Of a stretch of DNA of 64,000 nucleotides, positions 33,846 through 48,200 are shown piece after piece. Position 1 is the first letter of the stretch. Every line of letters begins with the position of its first letter. Source of the stretch: Strigamia acuminata (Eukaryota; Arthropoda; Chilopoda; Geophilomorpha; Linotaeniidae); the NCBI GenBank assembly GCA_949358305.1, contig OX442319.1:8432001-8496000 (forward strand), written 5' to 3'. The notes below the pieces were generated by a model. The model saw only the letters and a program-made list of their open reading frames with translations, was not told where the DNA came from and made no database searches. The position numbers and the translations under genes are program-made.

Positions 33846-36563
33846 GCAATAATTCATATTTGGTGCAAAAATGTGATTTTTGTGTGCAAAAATGTGATTT
33901 TGTGTGCAAAAATAATTTTTATGTGCAAAAATGCTTTTTATGTGCAATAATATGATTTTTTATGCAAAACCATAAATTGTTATGCAAAAACGCATTTTCA
34001 TTAAATGCAAAAACGCACTATTCTGTGCAAAAACGCACTACTTTGTGGAAAAACGCCCTTTTTGTGCATAAACGCACTCTTTTCACACAAAAATACATTC
34101 CTTTCTTACAGAAATGCACTTTTTGATTAAAAATGAGCGTTTTGTTGCTAAAAAATCAATTTTCTACACACAGATTAACAATTGACTCCTACCTCCAGTC
34201 CTCCAAGACTTAGCATTCCCTTCCTCATTCACCGCCTCAACCAAACTCTCATCACAGTTCAACAAATCGTCGAAAATCAAATGCACAACTTCATCAATAA
34301 ACCGTCTATCCAACTGCGTGCAATTAACAACCGGTTCTACCGCACACCGAGGCACAAAACCAACCGCTCCACTTTCAACCGTCGTCACTTCCGATCTCTT
34401 CCCGCTCCTGCTCTTGACAAACTCGTCTATCCTCTCGTTCATCACCAACATTTCCGATTTCTCATACTTCCGGTTCATCCCCAAATAACAAATCTACACA
34501 AAAAAAATAATAAACAAACAAATCAACTTCAATATTATTATTTTTCCATTTCCGGTCAAATTTTACTCGTTTGGTCGACGGAATCCTCAATCGATCCATT
34601 TGCTTCGCGAACCCGCAAACGGCGATCACGCGCTCGACGTATTCCAAATACGACGAATACTGGCACTTGGATGACGTCATCCGTTGGAATTTGCCAACAA
34701 AGTCGTGGAAACAACAGGGCAATAGGAAGAAATTGGTGTTGTAGGATGATTTGGCGGCCATTACTGGGATCCAGGGAGTTAGTTCGTCAGAATGATTGCC
34801 GATAAACCAATCGTAGCCGGGGTAGATCGTGTTAACAGTCGGGTCCACTGCCATCACCTGTTGAAATGTTAAATAATTGAATATTTGATGTATAATTAAT
34901 TTTTTGTGATGTTTTCGTGTTCGTTTGACGACGAATAACACGGTTGTTGTGGGTGGAAATGAGTATTTTTACCTGTAGTTGCAAAGGACAGTCGTATATG
35001 TCCCAGATTTTCCTTTTTCTTAAGTCTATACCTAAACCAGGATGCTGTAATAGCAATAAAATATTTTTATTTTTTTTTTATTTTTTTTAATTTTTTAATT
35101 TTTATTTTATTTACGCCTTCTTTGGTGAGTAAGTAAACAAGTAATCCGTTTCCGCAGCCGAAGTCTATGAAGGATTGTTTCGCTTGCAATTTTTTGTCTT
35201 CTCTTTCGTTCTCCCAGACTATCTAAAATTAAAATTAAATTTTTTTTTTTTATAAAAAAAAATAATAATAAATGTATATTAATTATTGATGGTACCAGTA
35301 AATAAGCTGCAATCGCTATGTCTTCATAAACATATTTTTTTGGATCACTTCGTTCAGTCCAGTTCTAAAAATAAATAAACGAATTATTAGAATGCACTTT
35401 ATAGACCTGTAAAAGATTGTTTAAGATGCAAAATTCCATTTTGTATTTTAAAAAACGCATTTTTTCAGATTACAACTGAACTTTTAACGTGAAAAATTCA
35501 ATTTTCCATGCAAAAAAATGTACTTTTCATTCAAAAAAAATGTATTTTCCAGGTTTAAATTTTGAATTTATCAATTTTTCAGCACATAAATCCAAATTTT
35601 TTATGCAAATACACACTTTTTAGATGTAAAAACGCAGTTTTTAGACGTAAAAATGCTTTATAGACGTTAAAAACCACATAAATTCAAATTTTTCATCCAA
35701 AATAAACTACCACTTTCCCACCACTCTAATACATTACTTTGACTAAATCTGGTCCATATTTCTGCTTTAATTTTGAATATAAAGCACTGTATCTATCAGC
35801 GGACACATATTTCAACGTTGGCATCGAATTCTTCAACGATTTATTCTCGCACCAACTTTTCACACGTGGAAACAGTGTCGACTTCAACCAACAAACAGAC
35901 GGGTGTTGCAGTAACACTTCCTCAGAACCGGTTCCATAAACCCACAAACAAAATCTGCAATAAAAAAAATTAAAAAAATTGAAAAAAAAAAAATTAAAAA
36001 TAAAAATTAATTTTTACTCATTTTCTGTGATGCCAAATTTCACCGTTTGGGGCGGGATTAGGTTATTTTCATTCTCCTCTTCGATTGGAAAACTCGTAAC
36101 ACATCCCCTCGATTTCTCTAAAATGTAAAAACCAATTAATATTTATTTTAAAAAACCGAAATTTCACCTTTTAGTGTTTGTTTTTACCGATGCAAATGAC
36201 AACGTAAATATTCGAATATCGATCAGTTTGTTTTGGGATCAGTTTCCTGACTTGCATATCGATTTCAGTGTTGTTCCCAGTCTCGGTTTCATTTTCGAAG
36301 TATTCCGTTATTAATTGCGCGTAAAAATCTTCTGTTTTCGGTTTGTTCTCTTCCTGTATGTTGGCCAAGCGCACATACATGTGATCCTTCAGATTTTCTA
36401 TGTTTACTGATGTTTTTGTGTTGAAAGTTGATCGCCACGTCAAACAGCTGCAACTCAATCTTCGGTTAATTATGTACGGTTTTTCGATCCAGACGTCAAC
36501 GCCTTCGAAAAATTGATCTATTCCTGTCGAAATCGTTTCTTTTGCGCACAATATCCACGCCAT
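33610..36563 (-). CDS. TRMT44: tRNA (uracil-2'-O-)-methyltransferase TRMT44 (METTL19)
   Basis: Nine exons on the minus strand: 36563-36188, 36117-36018, 35954-35738, 35364-35296, 35222-35115, 35044-34973, 34857-34567, 34493-34193 and 33788-33610. All borders are GT-AG with matching phases; they sum to 571 codons (570 residues, close to yeast Trm44). NWTERSDPKKYVYEDIAIA (exon 4), the SAM motif DFGCGNGLLVYLL (exon 5), DLRKRKIWDIY (exon 6), IGNHSDELTPWIPV with FFLLPCC (exon 7) and LKSQCGGLQTLIRNH (exon 9) are hallmark blocks. Yeast Trm44 makes 2'-O-methyluridine at position 44 of tRNA-Ser; the same reaction is expected here. Intron 8 holds a decayed minisatellite. The last exon is duplicated at 9423-9583. 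Confidence 0.95.
33846..34150. repeat. Short and decayed TGCAAAAA repeats in TRMT44 intron 8
   Basis: Two or three clean units at 33850-33910 are the reverse complement of the 21-bp minisatellite at 9654-10376. They grade into variants such as TGCAAAAACGCACT up to about 34120. Confidence 0.75.
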
Positions 36564-36847
36564 AATTGCCACTGGTCAAGAAAACAAAATCAGAGCCACA
36601 TGTCAGCTAATGGGGGCGCCGCCAGTGGGCAAAGTTTGTATGAATACCAGGAGTTGATAATGCACCGTTTGGGTTTTAAAATGTTTAAAATATAAAAATT
36701 GAAGAATTTTTGGATTTTTTTTTAGTTTTAATATGAATTTAATAAGATTTTGAGGATTTAGCTAGGGATTTTACTAGATTTTGAATGTTTTTTTGATAAA
36801 TGGTTACCGCCACCTGGTGGAAAAGTTTTTTATTAGTGCAATAGTGC
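36564..36847. promoter_or_regulatory. Shared divergent promoter region of TRMT44 and LYRM9
   Basis: 284 bp separate the two start codons on opposite strands. The only GC-rich patch (GGGGGCGCCGCCAGTGGGC, about 36612-36630) lies near the TRMT44 end. No TATA box recognised. Bidirectional use is inferred from the layout. Confidence 0.55.
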
Positions 36848-38120
<1,273 letters not shown>

Positions 38121-40937
38121 TTATTTCCGTTTGACCATCAACTTATTCAACCGTTCCGCTATGCGAGGTCGTTTGACCACGTCTTTCGTATATTGCACCA
38201 AGTGCTCTTTTTTCACGTCCACTGAAAAAACCTGCAAATTAATTAATTAATTAATTATTTAATTAATTCAAAAAGATCGATTTTATGAAGAAAAAAAATT
38301 GAACTGACTTGTCCGTTTCTGGAAATGGCGATTATTCCGTGCGTTTCGGTGTTGAGAACAGCTGTGAACATTATGTCGGCAGAAACTACGGTCGAGCATA
38401 AATTCACACCAGTTTCCAAATCGCAGAGATGAATCCGGCCATGTTTGGTCATGATGTAAATCAAACCAAATTTCGAGCTCACCTTTATATAAAAAAAATA
38501 AAAAAAAGTGTGTTATTAATTATTAGCTTTTACACTATTAATAAAAAGATATCAACAATGCCGTTTTTTATACAAAAAAGTCCAATACGATATAAAAAAT
38601 GGTTCCATTCAACATACAAGGTGCCAGTTTCCATGCAAAATTGAATTTTTTAGACGAAAAAATTAATTTTTTAATACAAATATGACAGTTTTACACATAA
38701 AACTAAATATTTGGGTGCAAATTTGACAGTTTTACACATAAAAATAAATATTTGGGTGCAAATTTGACAGTTTTACACATAAAACTAAATATTTGGGTGC
38801 AAATTTGACAGTTTTACACATAAAACTAAATATTTGGGTGCAAATTTGACAGTTTTACACATAAAACTAAATATTTGGGTGCAAATTTGACAGTTTTACA
38901 CATAAAACTAAATATTTCGGTGCAAATTTGACAGTTTTACACATAAAACTAAATATTTGGGTGCAAATTTGACAGTTTTACACATAAAACTAAATATTTG
39001 GGTGCAAATTTGACAGTTTTAAGCGGCAAAAATTAGGTTTGAGACCTAAACTGAATTTTTTAGTTGCAAATTTTGATAATACCCGCACATCTACCCCCAA
39101 AAAAACTCCATTTCTTACTTGGACCGAAACGGGGAAATCATACTTCTCCCACTGATCCTCGAACTTAATCGTTTCGGTCAAATTCAGAGGCGCTTGGTTC
39201 CCTTCGACGTAAGGCCCCAATTCGATCACGTGCATCTGCAACAACGCACAATTAATAAAATAAAAAAATCTCATCAATTCTCCTTATACTTTTCCCGTGT
39301 CGCCTTCCCCGCGCACCGCGGCCACCATTATCGTCGAGGCATTTTGATTTCCCTGGAACTTGTACTGCGAAAAAGCGACGGCGTGCGCCTCGAAAGGCTG
39401 ACTGAGGTTCTGATCGGAAGAATAGAGCTGAATTAAGCCACAAATGCGACAATTATCCTATAAAAAAGGGCAAAACGTTGGTGGAAATCGATTGGGAGTG
39501 GAAATTTAACGTTTTCTTCGTACGTCGATGTTTAATGCGGATAAAGCGTGCCAGCGTAAAGTGTCGTCGACTAAGTAGTTGACTATTTCGGCGTTGGCCA
39601 GACGGGCGTGACGGTAGAATACTCTGAGTGGCGCAGCGCCGCTGGAGAGGTCCCAGTGGTAGACGGCAGCTTCGGTCACCAGGCCGATTATTCGGCAGTT
39701 GATCCACGTCCAGAAGATGACTGAGTAGGGGACACGGTGTTTGCGGTGGAGTTGACGAGATTCTAAATCGTAGACTTGGAATAAGGAGCCGGCTAGGAAA
39801 GGAAATGAATAAATAAGTCAATAAACGGAAAGTTGAATTGGATTTTGTTGAAAATATGTAAATCCAATTATTTTTTGTTAATAAAAAAAATTTCAATTAT
39901 TTTTGTTTCAAAAAAAAGTTTAATTATTTTTGTTACAAAAAAAATTCAATTATTTTTGTTACAAAAAACTCATTTGTTTTTAATGATAACTCAATTATTT
40001 TAATGAGAGCTCAATTATTTTAATGATAACTCAATTATTTTCATAAATACTCAATTATTTTCATAAAAACTCAATTATTTTCATAAAACCTCAATTATTT
40101 TCATAAATACTCAATTATTTTCATAAAAATCCAATTATTTTCATAAAAACTCAAAATTATTTTAATAAAAACTCAATTATTTTCATAAAACCTCAATTAT
40201 TTTCATAAATACTCAATTATTTTCATAAAAATCCAATTATTTTCATAAAAACTCAAATTATTTTAATAAAAACTCAAATATGCTAACGAAAACTCGATTA
40301 TTTGAGTAAAAACTTAATGTTTTGTGTAGAAAATTTTTTTTTTTTTATAAAAATTGAATTTGTTTTGGTAATAAATCAATTTTATATGGTATAAATTAAT
40401 TAATTTTCTCTGGTAAAAAATTATTTTTTTAAAAAAAAAATTATTTTTTTGTTGTTGTGATAATTTCATCCAACGTTTTCTCTGTGACATCCTGAATTAA
40501 AAAACACCTGGCAACAACCACACCATAAAATCACACCTTTCAAGGCTATAAACGGTTTCCACGGGTTCATTTTAACAGATCCTGCAGTTGTTTGCCACGT
40601 TTGAGGAAAATCCGCACGATATGGATTCAAGACAGTGACCAGAGAATTTTTCCTAAAGAAATTAAAAACACAAATAAATAAAAAGGAAATAAAAATCGAG
40701 AAAAAATTACTCTCTTCCCGGTCGTCCTTTTCGAGTGTGTCTAATACAGATCCAATTGTCCGATGTCATACTCACTCTGGGCCACGTAATATGTTCTAAT
40801 GGAATGCCCAAATGTGTTAACTAAAAATTAATTCGATAAAATTAATACGATTTAATTAAAATTAACGAATCAAATTGAAATTTTGTTTCTACCTGCAACA
40901 GTTCTGTCACCGACATCGGCGGATTCAACTTCGCCAT
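38121..40937 (-). CDS. Stand-alone clathrin heavy chain N-terminal (beta-propeller) domain protein
   Basis: Eight exons: 40937-40893, 40820-40711, 40652-40537, 39792-39524, 39457-39290, 39235-39119, 38482-38309 and 38231-38121, all GT-AG with matching phases, 369 residues. The whole length aligns with residues about 1-375 of clathrin heavy chain (normally about 1,675). Blocks include LTHLGIP, VKMNPWKPFIALKAG, LVTEAAVYHW, QPFEAHAVAFSQYKF, HVIELGPYVEGNQAP, IYIMTKHGRIHLCDLETG and GIIAISRNGQ. The ORF stops just after the propeller, at the first linker helices (RIAERLNKLMVKRK, stop), inside an AATAAA-rich tail. The linker, leg and trimerisation domains are absent. Eight clean exons rule out a processed pseudogene. 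It could bind clathrin-box peptides without forming coats (inference). Diverged from canonical clathrin, so a full-length gene presumably exists elsewhere. Confidence 0.92.
38678..39020. repeat. 41-bp minisatellite, about 8 copies, intron of the clathrin-like gene
   Basis: Unit contains GGGTGCAAATTTGACAG and TTTTACACATAAAACTAAAT; copies nearly identical. Lies between exons 6 and 7. Confidence 0.93.
39880..40310. repeat. About 20-bp minisatellite in intron 3 of the clathrin-like gene
   Basis: Repeated CTCAATTATTTTCATAAAAA with an apparent higher-order block (about 40055-40145 and 40165-40260). Lies between exons 3 and 4. Confidence 0.9.
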
Positions 40938-42261
40938 TATCAAAGGCCACTTCTTGATTTATTCCACAAAATTACATTTACCGCAATAAAGAAGCGGATA
41001 ATTCCAAACACGATGTTGTCGGTATTTTCTTCATCCGCCGGATTAAAGGGAATGAAGCCGCCACCATATTTCCCAACCGAGTTCCTATGTTGCCATGTTG
41101 CTATGCAATCCACGTTAACGCGCGCATGGTGCTGAGAAAAAACGTGAGCACAATGCGATTGGCAGCTTCCAGCTGTAGCTAGTCGATGATAAACGGAAAC
41201 AATATCCAACATATGCAATCCGAAATACCTTTATTTTTAATTTGATCAATAAAAATTAAAACCCCGCAATTGCCCCTAAATCATTTACATTTTCCACACA
41301 CCAAACCACATTTGTTTTGGCATTTCTACCTGGTTTTATCACTTTTGTCAATAATTTCGAGGTTTTATCGTTGATATGAAATAAATATGAAATCTTTATT
41401 GACGGTATTAAACGAAATCCTCACGAAAATAATCAAGAAAACTTCTTGCCAACTTTTTCTACCCATCCTGTTTTATTTTATTGCTCCCTCTAATTTTTAA
41501 TATTTTTAAAATAAGCAGACAACTTGCAGCGGAACCATCTTTCTCTCCCAAAATGACGTCACTTGTTCCGAGCACAAATCAGCTTCGTCATTGCAAATGG
41601 AAGGAATATATTTGCAGTTGATAAATCTACGAAAGTCCTTCTTGCTGGTCATGATGTCTTCCAACAGCAATTAAATATTTAAGACAAAATAAAAAAAGCT
41701 TAAATATATTTTTTTTATTAAACTATAAAGGAAATAGGGATTCGATGTCTCAACATGGAGGAAAGGTCTATTTTTATACATAGTTTTAAACCAAGGTGCT
41801 ATAGTTTAATTTAGTTTAGTTAAAAGCGTCAGATTTTAAAAATATTTCAAAATCAACATCATCATCCTTAAAAACTGCAATTGTAAGAAATAAATAAATA
41901 AATTTAATCTTTACTGAGTTGTAAAGCGTTGAATGGAGATCTCTGGCAGCGGCAGCAGCGCAATATAATACAATAATAATAATAATAATAATAAACAACC
42001 TAAATCTGACTAGATTTCAAAGGAAGGAAGCGAATAAGGGAATTAAAACTCGCCGGATTAATGACATAATACTGATTCCTGCAAATCAAAATGACTTCCA
42101 AAAAAAGTTCCAAGAAAATGACACTGAAACCTGAGATCAGGTCGGGGGTTCAGAGTTCAAAGTTCAATAACACAATTAACCATTTCATATGCAAAACAGC
42201 AAAAACTCAGCACTCCAATAGTATTATTAATATTATTATTCAAATAAAACCGTAAAAGAGG
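40938..42261. other. Intergenic region between DNAJC16 and the clathrin-like gene, with unresolved coding-like stretches
   Basis: Two slightly GC-richer patches are open on both strands. At 41510-41660 the minus strand reads a 48-residue frame from an ATG (FINCKYIPSICNDEADLC); the plus strand is also open. At 42010-42130 the plus strand reads RRINDIILIPANQNDFQKKF after an AG, and the minus strand reads NQYYVINPASFNSLIRFLP after a TTGCAG acceptor. No consistent exon chain could be built, so no gene is called. A small exon-bearing gene here remains possible. Confidence 0.35.
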
Positions 42262-45200
42262 TTATTTCATAATGGGCCAGAATTTTATGTAATATCTTTG
42301 TGTGGTTCCTTCGAACAATCGATCCAACCAATTGGGCAAACCGTCCAATAGGTTGTCCACGAGGAGCATGTTGGGTTTCCCGTCCTTAAAGCATAAAGAA
42401 ACGAATTTAATATTTGGATTAAGAATCATAAATTATTCACTCAAAGAATCCAATAATTGTTATTGTTCAGTAGGCACTCATGCATCAGTCCAGCAAATCC
42501 TAGTAAGCGCAAATCTAGTAAATAAGCAGCAAATCTAGCAAATCAGCAATAAATCTAGCAAATCAGCAATAAATCTAGCAAATCAGCAATAAATCTAACA
42601 AATCAGCAATAAATCTAGCAAATCAGCAATAAATCTGACAAATTTTGTTGCAAATCTCATAGCAAATCAGCAATAAATCTAGCAAATCAGCAATAAATCT
42701 AGCAAATCAGCAATAAATCTAGCAAATCAGCAATAAATCTAGCAAATCAGCAATAAATCTAGCAAATCAGCAATAAATCTAACAAATCAGCAATAAATCT
42801 AGCAAATCAGCAATAAATCTGACAAATTTTGTTGCAAATCTCATAGCAAATCAGCAATAAATCTAGCAAATCAGCAATAAATCTAGCAAATCAGCAATAA
42901 ATCCAGCAAATCAGCTACAAATCTAGCAAATCAGCAATAAATCTAGCAAAACAGCAATAAATCCAGCAAATCAGCAATAAATCTAGCAAATCAGCAATAA
43001 ATCTGCCAAATTTTGTTGCAAATCTCATAGCAAATTAGCAATAAATCTAGCAAATCAGCAATAAATCTGCCAAATTTTGTTGCAAATCTCATAGCAAATT
43101 AGCAATAAATCTAGCAAATCAGTAATATATCTAGCAAATCAGCAATAAATCTAGCAACTTTTGTTGAAAATCAGACATCTTGTATTTTGATTTGCTGATT
43201 TGCAAGTCAAAACACAATGTGAGTGAATGTCAGCACGCTCACAGTGCTCCTACTATGAATTAATTTACTTCGATCTGACCTATTCATTTCAAGGCTACCA
43301 CTTTGCGAGCTGAAATGATCACCTGATCGTTGTTTCAATACCTTGGCACAGCAGTAAGTCAATTAATGGATTCTTTGAACGAATAAACCATCTACAAAAA
43401 ACTTGTGATAAACTCTCATTGGGTATTGGTCTGGCTTTAAAAGTGGCTTCAAAATTGCATCTATAACCACCACATCTCTAACCAAATGGGAGCTTTTCAA
43501 AAGTTTTTCTATACTACTAACCTGCATATGTCGGACGGCTTCGACATCGCTCGTCTCGCTGTCCGACGAATCTTCGAAACCGATGAAACTTCCAGCGTCT
43601 TTCTGCATTTCCAAGTTTCTTTTGTAAATGTTTTTCTTTTAGTTTTTCAGTCATTGCAATTGTTACCGGTCCGTGTCCTCTATAATTTTCCTGGTGTTTG
43701 GCATGATACATGCAGAAGTAATGGCGTAAACCGTTGAGAGAGAGCACGGTGCCAATGCAATTCTTGGGATTAATGTTCAGATCGCGGGGTTCGGGTAGCG
43801 TCTGAATGAGCAGGCGTTTATACCATTCTAGATATTTTTCCAGCATCAGATAACCGAATAATAAAGTTTTATTTCTGAAAATAGATTCATCAATATCGTG
43901 TAGTCGAGGGGTACTCGGCTGGGGGGGCCCCAGACTGCTAGAGGCCCTAGATTTGCTAATGGCCCGAGATTTTAGGGACCCTAGATGTGTTAAGGTCTTA
44001 GATTTGCTAGGACAGGGGTCGGCAAGTTATTTTAAGTGGGGTCCGGATACTATTGAAAATTTTTATCGAGGTCCAGAAAAAAAAACCTATGAAAACGGAA
44101 AAAAACACTTTAAAACCAAATAAACCCCCCAATAAACACCCACAACCCAAAAAATACCAATAAAACCTAAAAAACACAAAAAAAAACAGGAAAAACAAGA
44201 AAAAATTTTGCTACCAAATTTTAGTCTATACTCTGACCAACCTTAAGAAGGACCCTAACTCACAGCCTCATTACTCCTTCCTGTGGAGTGTGTCACACCA
44301 CCAGCAAAAGTAGTTTTCGTCGGTATTAAATTTTAATCGATTTTTTACGATTTTTAATCAATTTTTTACGATTTTTATCGATTTTTAATCGATTTTCAAT
44401 CAATTTTTTACGATTTTTATCGATTTTTAATCGATTTTTAATCAATTTTTTACAATTTTTAATAGATTTTTAATCGAATTTTTACGATTTTTAATTGATT
44501 TTTATCAATTTTTAACGATTTTGACGATTTTTTAACGATTTTAATCGATTTCTTACAATTTTTAATCGATTTTGATTGATTTTTATCGATTTTTAATGGT
44601 TTTAATTGATTTTGATTGATTTTTATCGATTTTTAACGGTTTTAATCGATTTTAACGATTTTGAACAATATCGATAAAACTCATTAAAAATGGATAAAAA
44701 TCGATAAAAATCGATAAAAATCGATAAAAATCAATCAAAATCAATTAAAATTGTACGAAATCGATTAAAATCGTTAAAAAATCGTCAAAAATCGATAAAT
44801 GTAGATAGAAATCGTTAAAAAATCGTCAAAAATCGATAAATGTAGATAGAAATCGTTAAAAAATCTATAACAATCGGTTAAAAATCGTCAAAAATCAATT
44901 AAAATTTAATACTGACTGAAACTACTTTTCCTGATGGTGTGACATACTCCACAGTTAGAAGTAATGAGGCTGTGAGTTAGGGTCCTTCTTAAGGTCGGTC
45001 AGAGTATACTTACTTCCGGTATGGATAAACAATTTTATGATATTTTGACACGAGCACATCCTTGGAATCCGCATCAACCAACAAGAGAATAGTCCGACAC
45101 CCGGGCTTCAGAAGCCGAATCAAAGCGTTATAAGTCTCCCCTTTCAACTCGTGGATCCTCAGCACAACGTCCGAAGTGCGTGTCTTAGTCTCTTTATTTG

Positions 45201-48200
45201 CATTCCTAAAACAAAAAAAAATCAATCAATAAAATCAATAAACCAATCAATAACCAATAAACTAAAATCAACTTTTTAGGCGGATATTCCTTCCCTTCCG
45301 CTTGATATTGTTTCTTAATCGTCTCTTCTTCCAACTTCCTAAAAAATAAAAAACAAAATAAATAAACAAACAAACAAAAACAAATTACGTTCGTACACTA
45401 AATACGACATGATGTATCCTCCGCCGACTATAAATGCAACCGTGAAAATGACGCTTATAATAGGAAGCGCCTCTTCGCGCGTGATATTATCCTGTAAAAA
45501 CTCGGCCAGGATGAACAACTTCATCAAAATGCGCATCAGGATGCTTTGAGCGTGTTCGTCGACCAATTCCTGCACGACCGCGTCGTACGACAGCTGCTCC
45601 TTCGACTGCAAAAGCCGCTGCAGCGTCGTGCGCAGCGCCTCCTGCGTCGAGTTAATTTTGTCCTCGTCCACGTTCCAGTCCGAATCCAGCCACTCGTACT
45701 TCAGATTCTTCAAATCCTTCCGCCAGATGATCACGACGTGTAAAGTCGTCGTTTCCGGCAAGATTCCTTCTGCGGAAATTAATGAAATTATACAGAAAAA
45801 CTGGAATATTCCGTCCGAAACTCCGAACCTTGCGTGAGCGCATTGACGAAGCTTTTCTGCTTTTCTTCGAAAATGTACGCAAAATGGACGCGATCCGACT
45901 TGGGTGCGTGGTTCTGCGTGTAGTCGCGCATGGCGTTGCGGTACACCTCGTGGTCGGGGTTGTCGGCCGTTATTAGAATGACGCACAAGCGTTTCCGCGA
46001 ACGAGAGGACTCCGGAGGACACAGTTGGTCGAACATCGACTGGAAAATGGGGTTTTTCATGTTAATGTCAGTTTTAATGTTGTTTAGGGGTCGAATTACT
46101 TGAGATGAAAGCCTCGGTAGGATTAGAAACTTGTTGGCGTTGATCACGTCGTGCATTGTTGGTGCTGGGATGTCGAGCATGCTGAGACTTGCCACTGGCA
46201 TCCTGGAATTCTCGTTGAATACTAAGAGCGACTCAGAATTCAAACTGACTCCGTATCTGGAAGGAATAGTAGAAATGATAAATGTGTATTATTACGTGAA
46301 AAGAGTAGGTTTTTGTGAGGAATGCATTTTTGGAGCAATAATGGGTTGTTTAAGTTGCAAAACAGCTTTTATTTAGTTAATAAATGTAGTATGAAACGTG
46401 TTTTTGTGATAAATGCATATTTTTTACTCGCAAAATGAATTTTTTTACTCACAAAATGCATTTTTTTACTCGCTAAATGCATTTTTTTACTCGCTAAATG
46501 CATTTTTTAATCATAAAATGCATTTTTTAATCATAAAATGCATTTTTTACTCGCAAAATGCATTTTCTTACTCGCTAAATTCATCTTTTTACTCGCAAAA
46601 TCCATTTTTAACTCGCAAAATGCATTTTTTTACTCGCAAAATGCATTTTTTTACTCGCAAAATTCATTTTTTTACTCGCAAAATGCATTTTTAACTCGCA
46701 AAATGCATTTTTTTACTCGCAAAATTCATCTTTTTACTCGCAAAATCCATTTTTAACTCGCAAAATGCATTTTTCACTCGCAAAATTAATCTTTTTACTC
46801 GCAAAATGCATTTTTTACTCGCAAAAATGCATTTTTTACTTGCAAAATGCAGCCTTAAAACTTACTTAATCCTAATAACTTCGTTCTCGGGCAATCCAAG
46901 CGTGACATAACCAGCTGCAACTCTTTCCTTGTGGTGAAACGCAACGAGGTAGTATCGAAGCCGAACTGTCGCCTGCCGTCCGAAAAATATAATCCTCACA
47001 CGATTGTCGTAAACCCAACCGTTTAAAAAATCATCCACGTTGTCGTTGTTCAGCATCGTTATCAACTTAAAGGGGAATTTCCTCTTGCAAAACTCCACCA
47101 CTTTGTTCACGCTGATCTGCGACTCCCGGAAATGCGTCACGCGACCGTCCAGAACGAAAATCAGATACGGAAGCGTCGAGATGCCAATTTTCTTAACCAA
47201 CAGACGTTCGTGTTCCGCGTGGACCGTCGCAACCCCCATACCTGAAACGTGTTTATTTTTATTTAATTATTTAGATAGAATTTTTAATTTTGTTTAATAT
47301 ACCTATTGTGTCTAGTTCTTCGACAATTCGTTTCCATACGGGTTCCAATTGCATACACATCAAGCACCAATCAGAATAAAAGAGAATTAAATATGGCGTT
47401 TTTACACTGTTTGGCAGAATATTGCTGTCGTAAGCCCTGAAATAAAAGGTAGATGTGTTAGAATAATGTTAAATGATGGGATTTTTTTTGATTTGTGTTG
47501 ATTTCAGTTGTGTTTGTGGTGTTGAATTAATTGAATTCTTTAAGAAAAATGAGTCAAAAATTGAATTTTGTGAGAAAAATGAGTCAAAAACTGAATTTTT
47601 TTTAGATAAATGAGTCAAAAACTGAATTTTTTGAGATTCATGAGTCAAAAATTAAATTTTCTGAGAAAAATGAGTCAAAAACTGAATTTTTTGAGATAAA
47701 TACATTAGAAATTGAATTTTTGAAGTCAAAAACTGATTTTTTTTTAGATAATTACATTAGAAATTGAATTTTTGAAGTCAAAAATTGAAATTGTTAAGAT
47801 AATTACATTAGAAATTGAATTTTTGAAGTCAAAAACTGAATTTCTTGAGATAATTACACCAGAAATTGAATTTTTGGAGTCAAAAATTTAATTTTTTAAA
47901 ATTTGTTTGAATTGATTTTGGAAATAATTGAATCCTTTTTAAAAAAAATTATATTTTTAAGAAAAATAAAAGAAAAATTCATTTGAAATTGAATATTCCA
48001 AACAAAAATTCAAGTTCAACCCATCAAAATAATAAAAATTCAATTTTTATATACCAAACCATTAATCCACAAATTTAAAATTCCATCAAATTCGCTTCAC
48101 CATAATATAAATCCACCAACCACGCACAACCACACACCACAAAAACCAACACAAATCAAACACCAAACCAACTTGTAAGTGATGGTGTGTTTATGGTAAG

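Noticed and set aside
40445-40492. A candidate exon (GATGTCACAGAG) in intron 3 of the clathrin-like gene
   Set aside because: Exon 3 and exon 4 already join in phase to restore IALKAG as in clathrin; no donor follows the candidate.
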